64,000 nucleotides of DNA. Source: Photobacterium profundum SS9 (lineage in GTDB: Bacteria; Pseudomonadota; Gammaproteobacteria; Enterobacterales; Vibrionaceae). Under the pieces are notes generated by a model, which saw only the letters and a program-made list of their open reading frames with translations, had not been told where the DNA came from and did no database searches. Shown one piece after another: positions 18,172-27,035 of the stretch (position 1 is the stretch's first letter; each line of letters starts with the position of its first letter). The position numbers and the translations under genes are program-made. The stretch lies in the NCBI RefSeq assembly GCF_000196255.1, contig NC_006371.1:2173944-2237943 (forward strand). The letters are read 5' to 3'.

Positions 18172-21096
18172 TTATTCCTCATCTTCTGTTGTTTGATTAA
18201 TTGACACTGCGCCTATGGCTTGTTTATCGCAGACAGCGTAATAAATGGCATGTGGGTGACGTGAGCTTTCGCCCCCCACTTGTAGTAAATCGTTAGTGGT
18301 ATAACTCAAATAAATCGGTGATTCTGGATCGCGCGCTTCGTTTAATAGAATCTTGTCTGTATGCGCTGTTTTAACTCCTGAGATATTGTGATGCTTTTTA
18401 AACATATGAGCCAATAGGTCTTTATCACTTTTGCCGTAACCTAAAATGGCATTGGTGGCATAAGTCATATTGTCGATATTACTGTCATCATCCAGCGGTA
18501 TTGAGTAAGCATATTCTTCCAGATACTTTGGTTCAGCATTGCTTAAATCAACCACTGCTAATTGTACAAAGCGGTTATCACCGCGGAGCGAGCCTTTACT
18601 AATTTTGCTGCGCTTTTTATCTTTGTTTTTCTTTGGCGGCACTGTGATTGGATCAATCACTTTCTCGTTAATCTTTTTCACGCTTTCTTTGAGTGCTGCG
18701 ACTAAATCACTTTCAATAAAACGTTTGGTTGATTCTCTGTGATGAAACTCATAATAGAGCTGATAGATTTCTGGCAATGTGAAGATTTTATCTTCAAGCG
18801 CGTTCAGTAAACATTGATACCAAGCCCGTACCGAACTCAATACATACATTTTTGAAAGAAAACGTGATGCTGGGCTATTACCTTTAGGTTCTGCAATTGA
18901 TTTTGGAACCGCTAAAGCGTAGGTATTAAAAACGTTGTTTTCACCAAAGCGATCTAACCGGCCTAAGCGCTGTAAGCAATCTTCCGCATTGGTGATTTCT
19001 GCCACCATATAATCACAACTAATATTTAGTGATGCTTGCACAATAGGGCCACTGCGAAGCACTTCATATTTGCGTGTGCCACCACGCTTATAGGCTTCAT
19101 ACACTTCGCCAAACCATTTACGCTTATCACTTTTTATAAATTTAGAATGTAAAAGTACTGCATTTTCATCATGTTGATTTGCTATAAAGCTATTTTGTGC
19201 GGTGAGTGCCATATTACTAATCACAAAGGCACAGTCATTTTGAGGGACAAAAAGCGGATTGTCTTTACCGAGAACTGAATCGTCGAATACTTTGAAATCA
19301 AGCTGATACTGGCTTTGATTAAACGACGGCATCACGTTTATGTCGTCTTGATGAATGCCAAGCAAGTCTTCAACAAACACATAATGCGGCGTAGCCGACA
19401 CCAATAACGTATTAGCGTGTTGCTGTTGCATTTTTTTAGCCGCTATCAATTCGGCAAACAGTAAATTAAATGCGGGCATATTTACATATTCGTGAAACTC
19501 ATCAAACACCACGCTCACATTTAAAAAATCAATCAGTGTATTGGCTTTGGTGTGACTTATCACCGACCCAATAATTTGATCAATCGTGGTAATAACAATG
19601 TCGCCTGAAAAGTTTTTATCTTCTGGTATTGGATTATCCCATTGATTATGAAACTTAAACTCACCGGTATTAATTTCTATGGTGGCATTTGGCAAGTATT
19701 GTTCTGACGTTAATTCGTAAAATAGCCCTTGGCACACCTGTACTCGTGGGCAAACCCAAATTATGCGCTTAGCTCCTTGTAACTTTGCCCATTCCAATGC
19801 AATTTTGGTTTTACCACACCCCGCAGCTCCCGCTAATACAGCGACATCTTCTGCGGTTGTAAGCTGCTGTGCGATCTCACTTTGTTTAATGCTGCGCTCA
19901 CTATTGGGGAAGAAAGAGCTTAAGCAGGTTTCTATCTGGCTACTCAGCGTTGTTTCAACTTCAAGCAGTTCAGCGACTTTTTCGTCTAAGCTCCGTTCAA
20001 AAATCACTTCATGGAGATCGGCTGCACTGAGCGAAGAAATTTTCCTATCAGCCGTTATCAAACAGGCACGAGCGATGTTATTACGGGCATTACTTTTTAT
20101 GCTACCGCTATTCGCTATAACAGATTCTTCTAATTCATATTCTTTATACGTTGGTAGCGCTGGCGCATCGGGCAAACTACTTTCTAGCTCAGTAGATACT
20201 TCAGCAAGAAAGGCTTTTTCGAGAGTGCTATTACTTAGTTCTCGATACTTCTTATCGATTCCCACAACTTGCTTGAGGAGTAATTGAGCTTGACCAACCA
20301 TATCGCCTAATGAAACATCTTTTTGTTTTGCTATCAATTTCTTCGAGATATCTTTATAGGTAGTAAAACTGTTTTTATCTTTACGAAATGGTTTTGCATG
20401 ATGCCAGTAAACAGCATGTTTAATAGAACGCTTATTTTTCTTAGGAATAGCCGTTAGCTCTGTTCCATCAAGCAGCTGATAGAGTAATAGTGATACCTCA
20501 TTATGACGAGGGTGTTTTTCAAAACTAAACTTGGCATCATCTATATGTTGGCCATCATCAGCAACATAGTTTTTCTTTTTTGGGTTCGTGACCCACTGTT
20601 GAAATTTAGGGTCGATTTTTCCTAAATCATGCAAACATCCCGCAATAAAATTCACTATCGAAAATTGAGGGTTTTCGGGTAATAATTTTCGATGTAGTTG
20701 CTCGGCTAAATAGCCCACCGCAAATAAATGCTCAGCTAATGGCTGTAATTGAGTATTGGCATACAGTACACCTTGCTTTGGTTTGTCGGTGGCCACATCC
20801 ATAAATACCTCTTTTCCGGTGGAATTAACAGGCACTATGCCTTGTTGATTAAATTTCAGTTTATTGCCTACTAACCACAACAATTGACTGCGTGAACGAC
20901 TTCTAATCCAATGGCAACTGACTGCGGTGCTTTTACTGGCGGTTTGACGCAGCATTTTCTTTACGGTTAATAAACCATCTTCGGTGATGATGGTTTGCCA
21001 TGTGTTATCCCCAATACGATTAGCGAACGCATCCAATACTCGGCGTGTTTTTTTCAGTGCATTCTTTTCACATTGGGATACAAAGGTGACCATCAT
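18172..21096 (-). CDS. cas2-3: Cas2-Cas3 fusion, type I-F
   Basis: Joins adaptation and interference in one 974-residue chain, as in all I-F systems. Residues 1-95 form a Cas2-like domain ([37 protein letters not shown]). An HD nuclease domain follows ([24 protein letters not shown]). The helicase core has Walker [11 protein letters not shown], the DEFH box VVFDEFHE, the SAT motif LLVSATP and the arginine-rich motif [11 protein letters not shown]. All catalytic motifs look intact. Its start overlaps the cas1 stop. Two tandem ATGs (21096, 21093) make the exact start uncertain by one codon. Confidence 0.96.
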   Translation of the reverse strand: MMVTFVSQCEKNALKKTRRVLDAFANRIGDNTWQTIITEDGLLTVKKMLRQTASKSTAVSCHWIRSRSRSQLLWLVGNKLKFNQQGIVPVNSTGKEVFMDVATDKPKQGVLYANTQLQPLAEHLFAVGYLAEQLHRKLLPENPQFSIVNFIAGCLHDLGKIDPKFQQWVTNPKKKNYVADDGQHIDDAKFSFEKHPRHNEVSLLLYQLLDGTELTAIPKKNKRSIKHAVYWHHAKPFRKDKNSFTTYKDISKKLIAKQKDVSLGDMVGQAQLLLKQVVGIDKKYRELSNSTLEKAFLAEVSTELESSLPDAPALPTYKEYELEESVIANSGSIKSNARNNIARACLITADRKISSLSAADLHEVIFERSLDEKVAELLEVETTLSSQIETCLSSFFPNSERSIKQSEIAQQLTTAEDVAVLAGAAGCGKTKIALEWAKLQGAKRIIWVCPRVQVCQGLFYELTSEQYLPNATIEINTGEFKFHNQWDNPIPEDKNFSGDIVITTIDQIIGSVISHTKANTLIDFLNVSVVFDEFHEYVNMPAFNLLFAELIAAKKMQQQHANTLLVSATPHYVFVEDLLGIHQDDINVMPSFNQSQYQLDFKVFDDSVLGKDNPLFVPQNDCAFVISNMALTAQNSFIANQHDENAVLLHSKFIKSDKRKWFGEVYEAYKRGGTRKYEVLRSGPIVQASLNISCDYMVAEITNAEDCLQRLGRLDRFGENNVFNTYALAVPKSIAEPKGNSPASRFLSKMYVLSSVRAWYQCLLNALEDKIFTLPEIYQLYYEFHHRESTKRFIESDLVAALKESVKKINEKVIDPITVPPKKNKDKKRSKISKGSLRGDNRFVQLAVVDLSNAEPKYLEEYAYSIPLDDDSNIDNMTYATNAILGYGKSDKDLLAHMFKKHHNISGVKTAHTDKILLNEARDPESPIYLSYTTNDLLQVGGESSRHPHAIYYAVCDKQAIGAVSINQTTEDEE

Positions 21097-22088
21097 GATG
21101 ATTTTACCTTCTTGTTTTGTGGTGTTTTTTTATGATAAGACAACGCCACTTCTTTCACGGTATCAAACATAAAATCCAACACTTTATGGTCGGTAAACGC
21201 TTGCAATACTTGCTGTCTGAACTCTTGCTCTGTGTCGTTATCTTTGGCACAAATAAACGCCCAAGGCAGTACAATCGTGTCTTTTATGAGGTCAGCCACA
21301 TCAAACACCAGCGCTCCTCTGCGTGTCTTTCCATGCATAACAGCAAAACCATGAGGAATACCTAACACCCATAACGTACTTGCGGCTAACCCGTAAGCGA
21401 GGTAGTTACCGTGATTTAAGAAATCATTGGCTTTGTCTGTCGATTGGTGCTGTCGCTTAAAATCTTGCAGCTGAACCGCATTGGACGCAAATTTATAGAG
21501 ATATTTAGTGAGTTGCGCTTCTGTGAGCAATAAATCACTTTGCTTGGTGGCTTCTTCGGTGCGTTGTTCAAATCGCTCGAAGGCTTGTAAAAGCCCTGAA
21601 TCTTTAATATTGAAGCCTTCTTGTGTTAACTCACGGTCTTTTGACCAGATCTTTTGTAGAAACGTAAGGCGTGCTTGTTGAAAGGTTTTTGCGACTTCGA
21701 GGCGTTTTTGATCATCAAACCAAAATGACATCCAGCCCTGTAGGTATTCTGTTGGGCGATATTCACTTTGCGGGGTAAACCATTCTATTGGTTGCTCGGC
21801 ATCGTTTGCCATGTATAACGGGGTGCCTCCGCCGCCACTAAAGCCAACTAACACTCCGGCTTGAGCTAGCATTCTCATGGCTGCTTGAGTAATAGAGGTT
21901 CCGTTACCTAATAACAACACAGTGGTGTTGGCGATGGGGATATTAAAATATTGGTTTTCATTCTTAGTTTCGGTTAAGTACAATACTCGACCGTCTTTTT
22001 GCATCACTCGGCAATATTCTAGATAGAACATATTCGCACGCTTTGAATGCAATATACTTTTGAGATCAGAAGAAGATAAATTGTCCAT
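21093..22088 (-). CDS. cas1: Cas1 integrase, type I-F
   Basis: The metal-dependent integrase that inserts new spacers with the Cas2 domain of the fused protein. It is 331 residues, the normal size. Landmarks are a beta-rich N-terminus with [20 protein letters not shown] and GGGGTPLY, the helical catalytic domain with [16 protein letters not shown] (conserved Glu/Asn/Asn-type region) and [20 protein letters not shown], and the Asp in [15 protein letters not shown] lies seven bases before the ATG. It is first in the cas operon and overlaps cas2-3. An IS66-family element begins 48 bp upstream, so its native promoter is probably displaced. Confidence 0.96.
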   Translation of the reverse strand: MDNLSSSDLKSILHSKRANMFYLEYCRVMQKDGRVLYLTETKNENQYFNIPIANTTVLLLGNGTSITQAAMRMLAQAGVLVGFSGGGGTPLYMANDAEQPIEWFTPQSEYRPTEYLQGWMSFWFDDQKRLEVAKTFQQARLTFLQKIWSKDRELTQEGFNIKDSGLLQAFERFEQRTEEATKQSDLLLTEAQLTKYLYKFASNAVQLQDFKRQHQSTDKANDFLNHGNYLAYGLAASTLWVLGIPHGFAVMHGKTRRGALVFDVADLIKDTIVLPWAFICAKDNDTEQEFRQQVLQAFTDHKVLDFMFDTVKEVALSYHKKTPQNKKVKSS

Positions 22089-22136
22089 GTGCTAGCCTTT
22101 AAAATGCTTCTTTAGACATGTTAGAGCCCTCGACTG

Positions 22137-23901
22137 GTAACTTCTCAATAAGTCGGGGCATAAGCGAAGAGTGATCCTGATAGTGTTTTTAAAATTAATG
22201 TTAGGATCTCTAAGATCGGCTTGATTGATCCTTTCAAACCTTCAAAATAGTAGCCTCTAACCACGTAGAGCCTTTTGTCTCAATGAAAATTAATCTCCCA
22301 GACATTCCAGAGTCAGAGCAAACCCCTTTGGTAAAAGGCTTAATTGGGATCATTGAGCAGCTTTCCGATACGGTTGAGCGCCAACAAGAAGAAATCACCC
22401 TCCTTAAAGACGAGATCAACGTACTAAAAGGGCAGAAAAAACGGCCCAAGTTCAAGCCGAGTAAACTCGACACAAATACCGATGAAAAGTCAGACCAAGG
22501 CTCGACTGATAACAAACGGTCCGGCTCTACCAAGCGTAGCAAAAATCAAACGCTGACCATTCATCAGGATAACATTGTCCAGCCAGAACAACCTTTACCT
22601 ATCGGGGCACGATTCAAGGGCTACCGAGATTTTGTCGTCCAAGAGCTAGAGATACAGTCGTGCAATGTACGTTATCGCTTAGCTTGCTATCTATTACCTG
22701 ATGGTTCGACGGTTACCGCTACCTTGCCTAATGGACTAGCAGGCCAACACTTTGGCACTCGACTAAGAAGCTACATCCTCTATCAGTATCATCAATGTCA
22801 GGTCACTCAGCCTCTGTTGTTGGAACAACTTAGAGAATGGGGTATCGATATTTCCAGTGGCCAATTAAATCGCTTATTGACCGAAAATCATGATGATTTG
22901 CATGAAGAAAAAGCCGAACTTCTGGCTGCAGGCCTGCAAAGCACTGGCTATATCACAACAGATGACACCGGAGCTAGGCATCAGGGCAAGAACGGTTTTG
23001 TCACCCACATAGGCAATGAGTGGTTTGCTTGGTTTCAAAGTTCAGACCGAAAAAATCGGATCAACTTCCTGTCACTCCTTCGGGCTGGAAACAAGGGTTA
23101 TCAGGTGAACACCTGCGCACTAAACTATATGGCGACAAATAAACTCCCTGCTCCCCAGTTAGCATTGTTAGCAAACACACCAGTGACCAACTTTGGATGT
23201 GAGGAGGAATGGTCTGCTCATCTAGTTCAGCTGGGTATTGTCGTAAAAAGGCATATTCAAATAGCGACTGAAGGTGCCCTATTGGGTTGCGCGTCAGAGA
23301 ATGAAGCTTTGGGTAAACTCGCTGTGATCAGTGATGGTGCTGGACAGTTTAAGGTTCTACAACATGGTTTGTGCTGGGTACATGCGGAGCGGTTGGTCCA
23401 CAAGCTTATTCCGTTGAATGAGGGACATCGAGAAGACATCGCACAAGTACGTGATGAGATTTGGTCGTTCTACAAGGAGCTGAAAGAATACAAAAAACAG
23501 CCTTGCGACACGAAGAAATCAGCCCTGTCGAAGGAGTTCGATCGGCTATTTACTCAGAAAACCCGCTATGAGCTCCTTAATCAGCAACTAAAGCGGTTAA
23601 ACAAATTAAAATCAAGCTTATTGCTGGTATTGGAACGACCAGAAATTCCAATCCATACAAATGGAAGCGAAAATGATCTAAGGGAGCAGGTCAAGCGGCG
23701 CAAAGTCAGTGGAGGTACTCGTAGTGATCTTGGCCGACAATGCCGAGATACCTTTTCCAGCCTGAAAAAAACGTGCCGAAAATTAGGGGTTTCCTTCTGG
23801 AAATATCTCAACGACCGAATTTCTCAAAGTAATGTAATCCCATCTTTAGGCTCTCTGGTGCTCCAGAAAGCCCACCCTGCCTCGGCTTATTGAGAAGTTA
23901 C
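22137..23901 (+). mobile_element. Complete IS66-family element with 8-bp target duplication
   Basis: 1765 bp with ends GTAACTTCTCAATAAGTCGG (left) and GTAACTTCTCAATAAGCCGA (right, other strand). The direct repeat CTCGACTG occurs at 22129-22136 and again at 23902-23909, a textbook IS66 8-bp duplication. It carries only tnpC, not the tnpA/tnpB accessory genes, which resembles the short ISBst12-like branch. The insertion lies between cas1 and its upstream DNA, pointing away from cas1. Confidence 0.95.
22283..23893 (+). CDS. tnpC: IS66-family transposase (TnpC)
   Basis: Intact 536-residue DDE transposase. The N-terminus has a leucine-zipper-like heptad region (GIIEQLSDTVERQQEEITLL), followed by a basic, Lys/Ser-rich segment. 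Catalytic candidates are Asp in TTDDTGARH (about residue 230), Asp in AVISDGAGQF (about 350) and Glu in NGSENDLREQ (about 455), followed by the conserved RRKVSGGTRSDLG. The stop codon lies inside the right inverted repeat. No frameshift was seen, so the element may be active. Confidence 0.93.
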   Translation: MKINLPDIPESEQTPLVKGLIGIIEQLSDTVERQQEEITLLKDEINVLKGQKKRPKFKPSKLDTNTDEKSDQGSTDNKRSGSTKRSKNQTLTIHQDNIVQPEQPLPIGARFKGYRDFVVQELEIQSCNVRYRLACYLLPDGSTVTATLPNGLAGQHFGTRLRSYILYQYHQCQVTQPLLLEQLREWGIDISSGQLNRLLTENHDDLHEEKAELLAAGLQSTGYITTDDTGARHQGKNGFVTHIGNEWFAWFQSSDRKNRINFLSLLRAGNKGYQVNTCALNYMATNKLPAPQLALLANTPVTNFGCEEEWSAHLVQLGIVVKRHIQIATEGALLGCASENEALGKLAVISDGAGQFKVLQHGLCWVHAERLVHKLIPLNEGHREDIAQVRDEIWSFYKELKEYKKQPCDTKKSALSKEFDRLFTQKTRYELLNQQLKRLNKLKSSLLLVLERPEIPIHTNGSENDLREQVKRRKVSGGTRSDLGRQCRDTFSSLKKTCRKLGVSFWKYLNDRISQSNVIPSLGSLVLQKAHPASAY

Positions 23902-23951
23902 CTCGACTGGAGCTAAGGCACTGTAAGTTAATCATTTAACGACATTCAATA

Positions 23952-24216
23952 TATACCCAAGTTACCTCAAGATGCTCGTTTCAGCGAGAATTTGTTGCGC
24001 TCTAGGCAAGGCACTTATTTATAGACCTAGTCGTTCTACGTTGGAAATAAGTAACACCGCATAGAGCTCAACAAAACTCGCCCTTCGGGAGTGATTCAGC
24101 GTATCTACTTCTTCGTCAAATGTATTTGAAAGGGAATCCATTCCTACACACATTTTCCTTGAATTAAACACGCTGAGATCACTCTGAATCCTGCATCTTG
24201 AGGTAGCTTGGGTATA
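23952..24216 (-). repeat. Miniature inverted-repeat element, family A (copy 2)
   Basis: 265 bp bounded by TATACCC...GGGTATA. It is inverted relative to the copy at 6496: its left end reads TACCTCAAGATGCTCGTTTC. It lies 50 bp beyond the IS66 right end, in the DNA that originally lay upstream of cas1. Confidence 0.85.
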
Positions 24217-24377
24217 TACACTTCGTTGGCACTGCCATCAACAGTTTCTCGATAATTTCAGAGCCGTTTTACCTTCACATGTCATCCCGATTAGAATAAC
24301 GGGTTTAGGCTGGTTGATAACATGGATTGGTGAGATCTTGGACGCAATGCACCCTTATGCTAATGGCGAGAACAGTT
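24217..24377. other. Unassigned spacer between two miniature repeats
   Basis: 160 bp separating a family-A and a family-B repeat. All frames are interrupted. On the minus strand a short translated stretch (HKGALRPRSHQSMLSTSLNP) recalls tails left by degenerate IS elements in marine gammaproteobacteria, but that is only an impression. No other signal is visible. Confidence 0.25.
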
Positions 24378-24539
24378 ATACCAATCTGGATAAGTAAGTG
24401 GTCATAAATTTGCGCAGGAAAAATAGGTAAGAACAAGACAAAAATTGAAATAACTAGTGGTTCTAATTATAAAATTTCTAACGCTGTTATTATCGATTTT
24501 AACCAGCAAGAATGAGCAGATACTTATTTAGGTTGGTAT
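24378..24539 (+). repeat. Miniature repeat, family B (copy 3, most complete)
   Basis: 162 bp. It starts ATACCAATCTGGATAAGTA and ends TACTTATTTAGGTTGGTAT, so the ends are imperfect inverted repeats. There is no coding capacity. It shares its whole length with the copy at 12415 and its first 70 bp with the fragment at 4840. Confidence 0.8.
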
Positions 24540-24590
24540 TAGTGCGTAGATTATGTGGGGCTCTGCCAGTGCTGCGATTAAGCACCAGAC

Positions 24591-24624
24591 AAAAAAATGC
24601 CAGTCATCAGACTGGCATTTTATT
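24591..24624. terminator. Intrinsic terminator after putP
   Basis: Stem ATGCCAGTC/GACTGGCAT with an ATCA loop. A-run on the left (a T-run for the minus-strand transcript) and TTTTATTTT on the right. It lies just after the putP stop. Confidence 0.88.
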
Positions 24625-24646
24625 TTCAATTAAAACTAATTAGGCA

Positions 24647-26143
24647 TTAATCAAACTCTACAAGATTCTTCTCGTATTGGTCGAATTGCTTTTGGATTTT
24701 CTCTGATGGCTCACCTGTCGTCAGGCTCACAATCACGACTGATAATGTCGCTAAAATAAAGCCAGGTACGATTTCATAGATATCGAAGATACCACCTGTA
24801 ATCTGCTTCCAGATAACAACCGTTAATGCACCCACAATAATACCGACTAACGCACCATTACGGTTCATACGCTTCCAGTAAAGACTAAGTAGTAGTACAG
24901 GACCAAATGCAGCACCAAAACCAGCCCACGCATAAGAGACCAAACCAAGTACCGTACTATCAGGGTTCATTGCCAACACCAGTGCAACAATAGAAAGTCC
25001 GATAACAGCAACACGGCCGACCATGACAATTTCTTCTGTTGGAGCATCTGGACGAAATACTTGCTTATAGAAATCTTCCGCCAATGCAGAAGACGACACT
25101 AATAGCTGTGAATCAGCAGTACTCATGATAGCCGCAAGAATCGCTGCCAATAGAATACCCGCAACCACAGGGTGGAAGATTGAGTTCACAAGTAACATGA
25201 AGATCTTCTCACCATCGGCTAGCTCGCCTGCCAATTGGTTATCAACATAAAGAATACCCACCAAGCCTACAAGTACCGCACCAATCATTGATAATGCAGT
25301 CCAGATAACCGCAATACGGCGTGCTGTTGTAATATCAGCATTGCTACGCGTTGCTTTAAAACGCGCAAGGATGTGTGGCTGACCAAAGTAACCTAAACCC
25401 CATGCTGCTAGAGAAATAATAGCAATGGCAGATAACGGTTGGCCTTTCACATCATTGAACAACGTCATTAGCTCTGGGTTTTTCAGCTCCAATGCTGCCG
25501 TAAGATCACCTACGCCACCACTCATGGCAGCAATAGGCACAATAAGCAATGCCGCAGACATCAATAAACCTTGTACAAGGTCAGTCCATGATACGGCTAA
25601 GAAGCCACCAAATAAGGTGTAAGACACAACACAAACAGTACCGACAATAACCGCAATGCTGTAATCAAGACCGAATACTGTTTCAAATAATTTACCGCCT
25701 GCAACTAAACCTGAACTGGTGTAGAAAAGGAAAAACAGCAAAATAAAGAATGCTGAGATAGTTTGGATCAGTTTAGATTTATCATCAAAACGGCGTGCTA
25801 AAAACTCAGGAAGTGTTAGCGAGTTATCAGCAGTAATACTGTAAGTACGAAGACGCTTCGCACAAATCAACCAGTTCAGCCATGTACCCAGTAACAAGCC
25901 ACCAGCTAGCCAAAGTGATTCGATACCAGCAGCATAAGCATAACCCGGTAGACCCAGTAGTAACCAACCACTCATATCAGAAGCACCTGCCGATAACGCA
26001 GCCGGCCATGGACCTAACGAACGACCACCTAAGAAATAATCAGATGAATTAGATGTACGCTTATAGGCTATATAGCCAATTGCCATCATAGCTATCAGAT
26101 AAACGATAAACGTTCCTGTAATAGCAAAGCTGTTTTCAATCAT
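24647..26143 (-). CDS. putP: Sodium/proline symporter PutP
   Basis: An inner-membrane Na+-coupled proline importer of the solute:sodium symporter family. It is 498 residues with about 13 membrane segments. Family landmarks are YFLGGRSLGPWPAALSAGASDMSGWLLLGLPG near the N-terminus, FGGFLAVSWTDLVQG, and AAILAAIMSTADSQLLVSSSALAED (residues about 330-360), which holds the sodium-site serines/threonine. It is the last gene of the proline catabolic group and is followed by a strong terminator. AGGGAACTC precedes the ATG. The family and context agree closely. Confidence 0.95.
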   Translation of the reverse strand: MIENSFAITGTFIVYLIAMMAIGYIAYKRTSNSSDYFLGGRSLGPWPAALSAGASDMSGWLLLGLPGYAYAAGIESLWLAGGLLLGTWLNWLICAKRLRTYSITADNSLTLPEFLARRFDDKSKLIQTISAFFILLFFLFYTSSGLVAGGKLFETVFGLDYSIAVIVGTVCVVSYTLFGGFLAVSWTDLVQGLLMSAALLIVPIAAMSGGVGDLTAALELKNPELMTLFNDVKGQPLSAIAIISLAAWGLGYFGQPHILARFKATRSNADITTARRIAVIWTALSMIGAVLVGLVGILYVDNQLAGELADGEKIFMLLVNSIFHPVVAGILLAAILAAIMSTADSQLLVSSSALAEDFYKQVFRPDAPTEEIVMVGRVAVIGLSIVALVLAMNPDSTVLGLVSYAWAGFGAAFGPVLLLSLYWKRMNRNGALVGIIVGALTVVIWKQITGGIFDIYEIVPGFILATLSVVIVSLTTGEPSEKIQKQFDQYEKNLVEFD

Positions 26144-26305
26144 TGTCGAGTTCCCTCACTTATTTAAATACCCATTCATTGCGGGTATTTTATTTATTTA
26201 CTGAATATTCTATTCAGCATGTTTACTTGATTAACCGGCCTATCACTATTTCCTTCAGTCACACGACATAATTGAGGGAAATAACCATAAGCCAACCACT
26301 AAAAA

Positions 26306-27001
26306 TTAATGTTCGCCACTGCCCAGTTCAAGCAGTGTTGCATTACCTCCTACAGCGGTAATATTAATGGTGCGTGTTCTTTCTGTAACAAAACGCAAGA
26401 TGTACGTTGGGCTACCAATAACAGGTAACAACTCACAATCTGTTTCTGTTACTAGCTGGGCTAATAAACCATCACGTGCAGCTAACTGACGAGCCAAAGC
26501 TTGTGAAGTTGATAACTGACCCGCATAAGCCACACCCGCGATGGCAGTATGGCTGGCCAAATCCGCGAGTTGATCACAATCTACCGCGACGACAACACCG
26601 TGCGGACAACCTGCTTTTTCAAGCTGTGATACCAATGCTTTGCCTGATAACGCACTGCCAGTTGGCAAGCATATAAACAGAGTATTACCTGTCACTAATA
26701 CCGCTGTAATTTGCCCGACAATTGCCGTAATAGTGGCATCAATATCAGCCGTTACCACAAATGCACCACGACCTGCACTGTACAGTTCGTTGGTTTCACC
26801 TGTTGGCCCTGGCATTAATAGTGTTTCCCCTACATGCTCTAACGCATTGCGGCATTGAAACTCCACCATCGATTTCGCATTGGCTTCTAGCTGGCTAGCC
26901 CACTGCGTTAAAATGGCAGTGCGTTCGCTGTAACCTAAACCATTCCAGTTTTCCCAGGTTGATAGGCTGCTATCTACCATGGTTTGAATATTTGTAGTCA
27001 T
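26306..27001 (-). CDS. Detached C-terminal ALDH-superfamily domain of PutA
   Basis: A 231-residue protein between putA and putP. The text GPTGETNELYSAGRGAFVV near residue 65 and the ending NITAVGGNATLLELG match the C-terminal domain of the long (about 1300-residue) PutA proteins, an inactive aldehyde-dehydrogenase-like fold that closes over the substrate channel. It lacks a catalytic Cys region of its own. The start is 34 bp after the putA stop. With the 1041-residue PutA next door, the pair adds up to a long-type PutA. It is often labelled 1-pyrroline-5-carboxylate dehydrogenase in Vibrio genomes, which overstates its likely activity. Confidence 0.8.
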   Translation of the reverse strand: MTTNIQTMVDSSLSTWENWNGLGYSERTAILTQWASQLEANAKSMVEFQCRNALEHVGETLLMPGPTGETNELYSAGRGAFVVTADIDATITAIVGQITAVLVTGNTLFICLPTGSALSGKALVSQLEKAGCPHGVVVAVDCDQLADLASHTAIAGVAYAGQLSTSQALARQLAARDGLLAQLVTETDCELLPVIGSPTYILRFVTERTRTINITAVGGNATLLELGSGEH

Positions 27002-27035
27002 AACTTCTTCCTTCTTAATTCAGACACAGCGGCTA

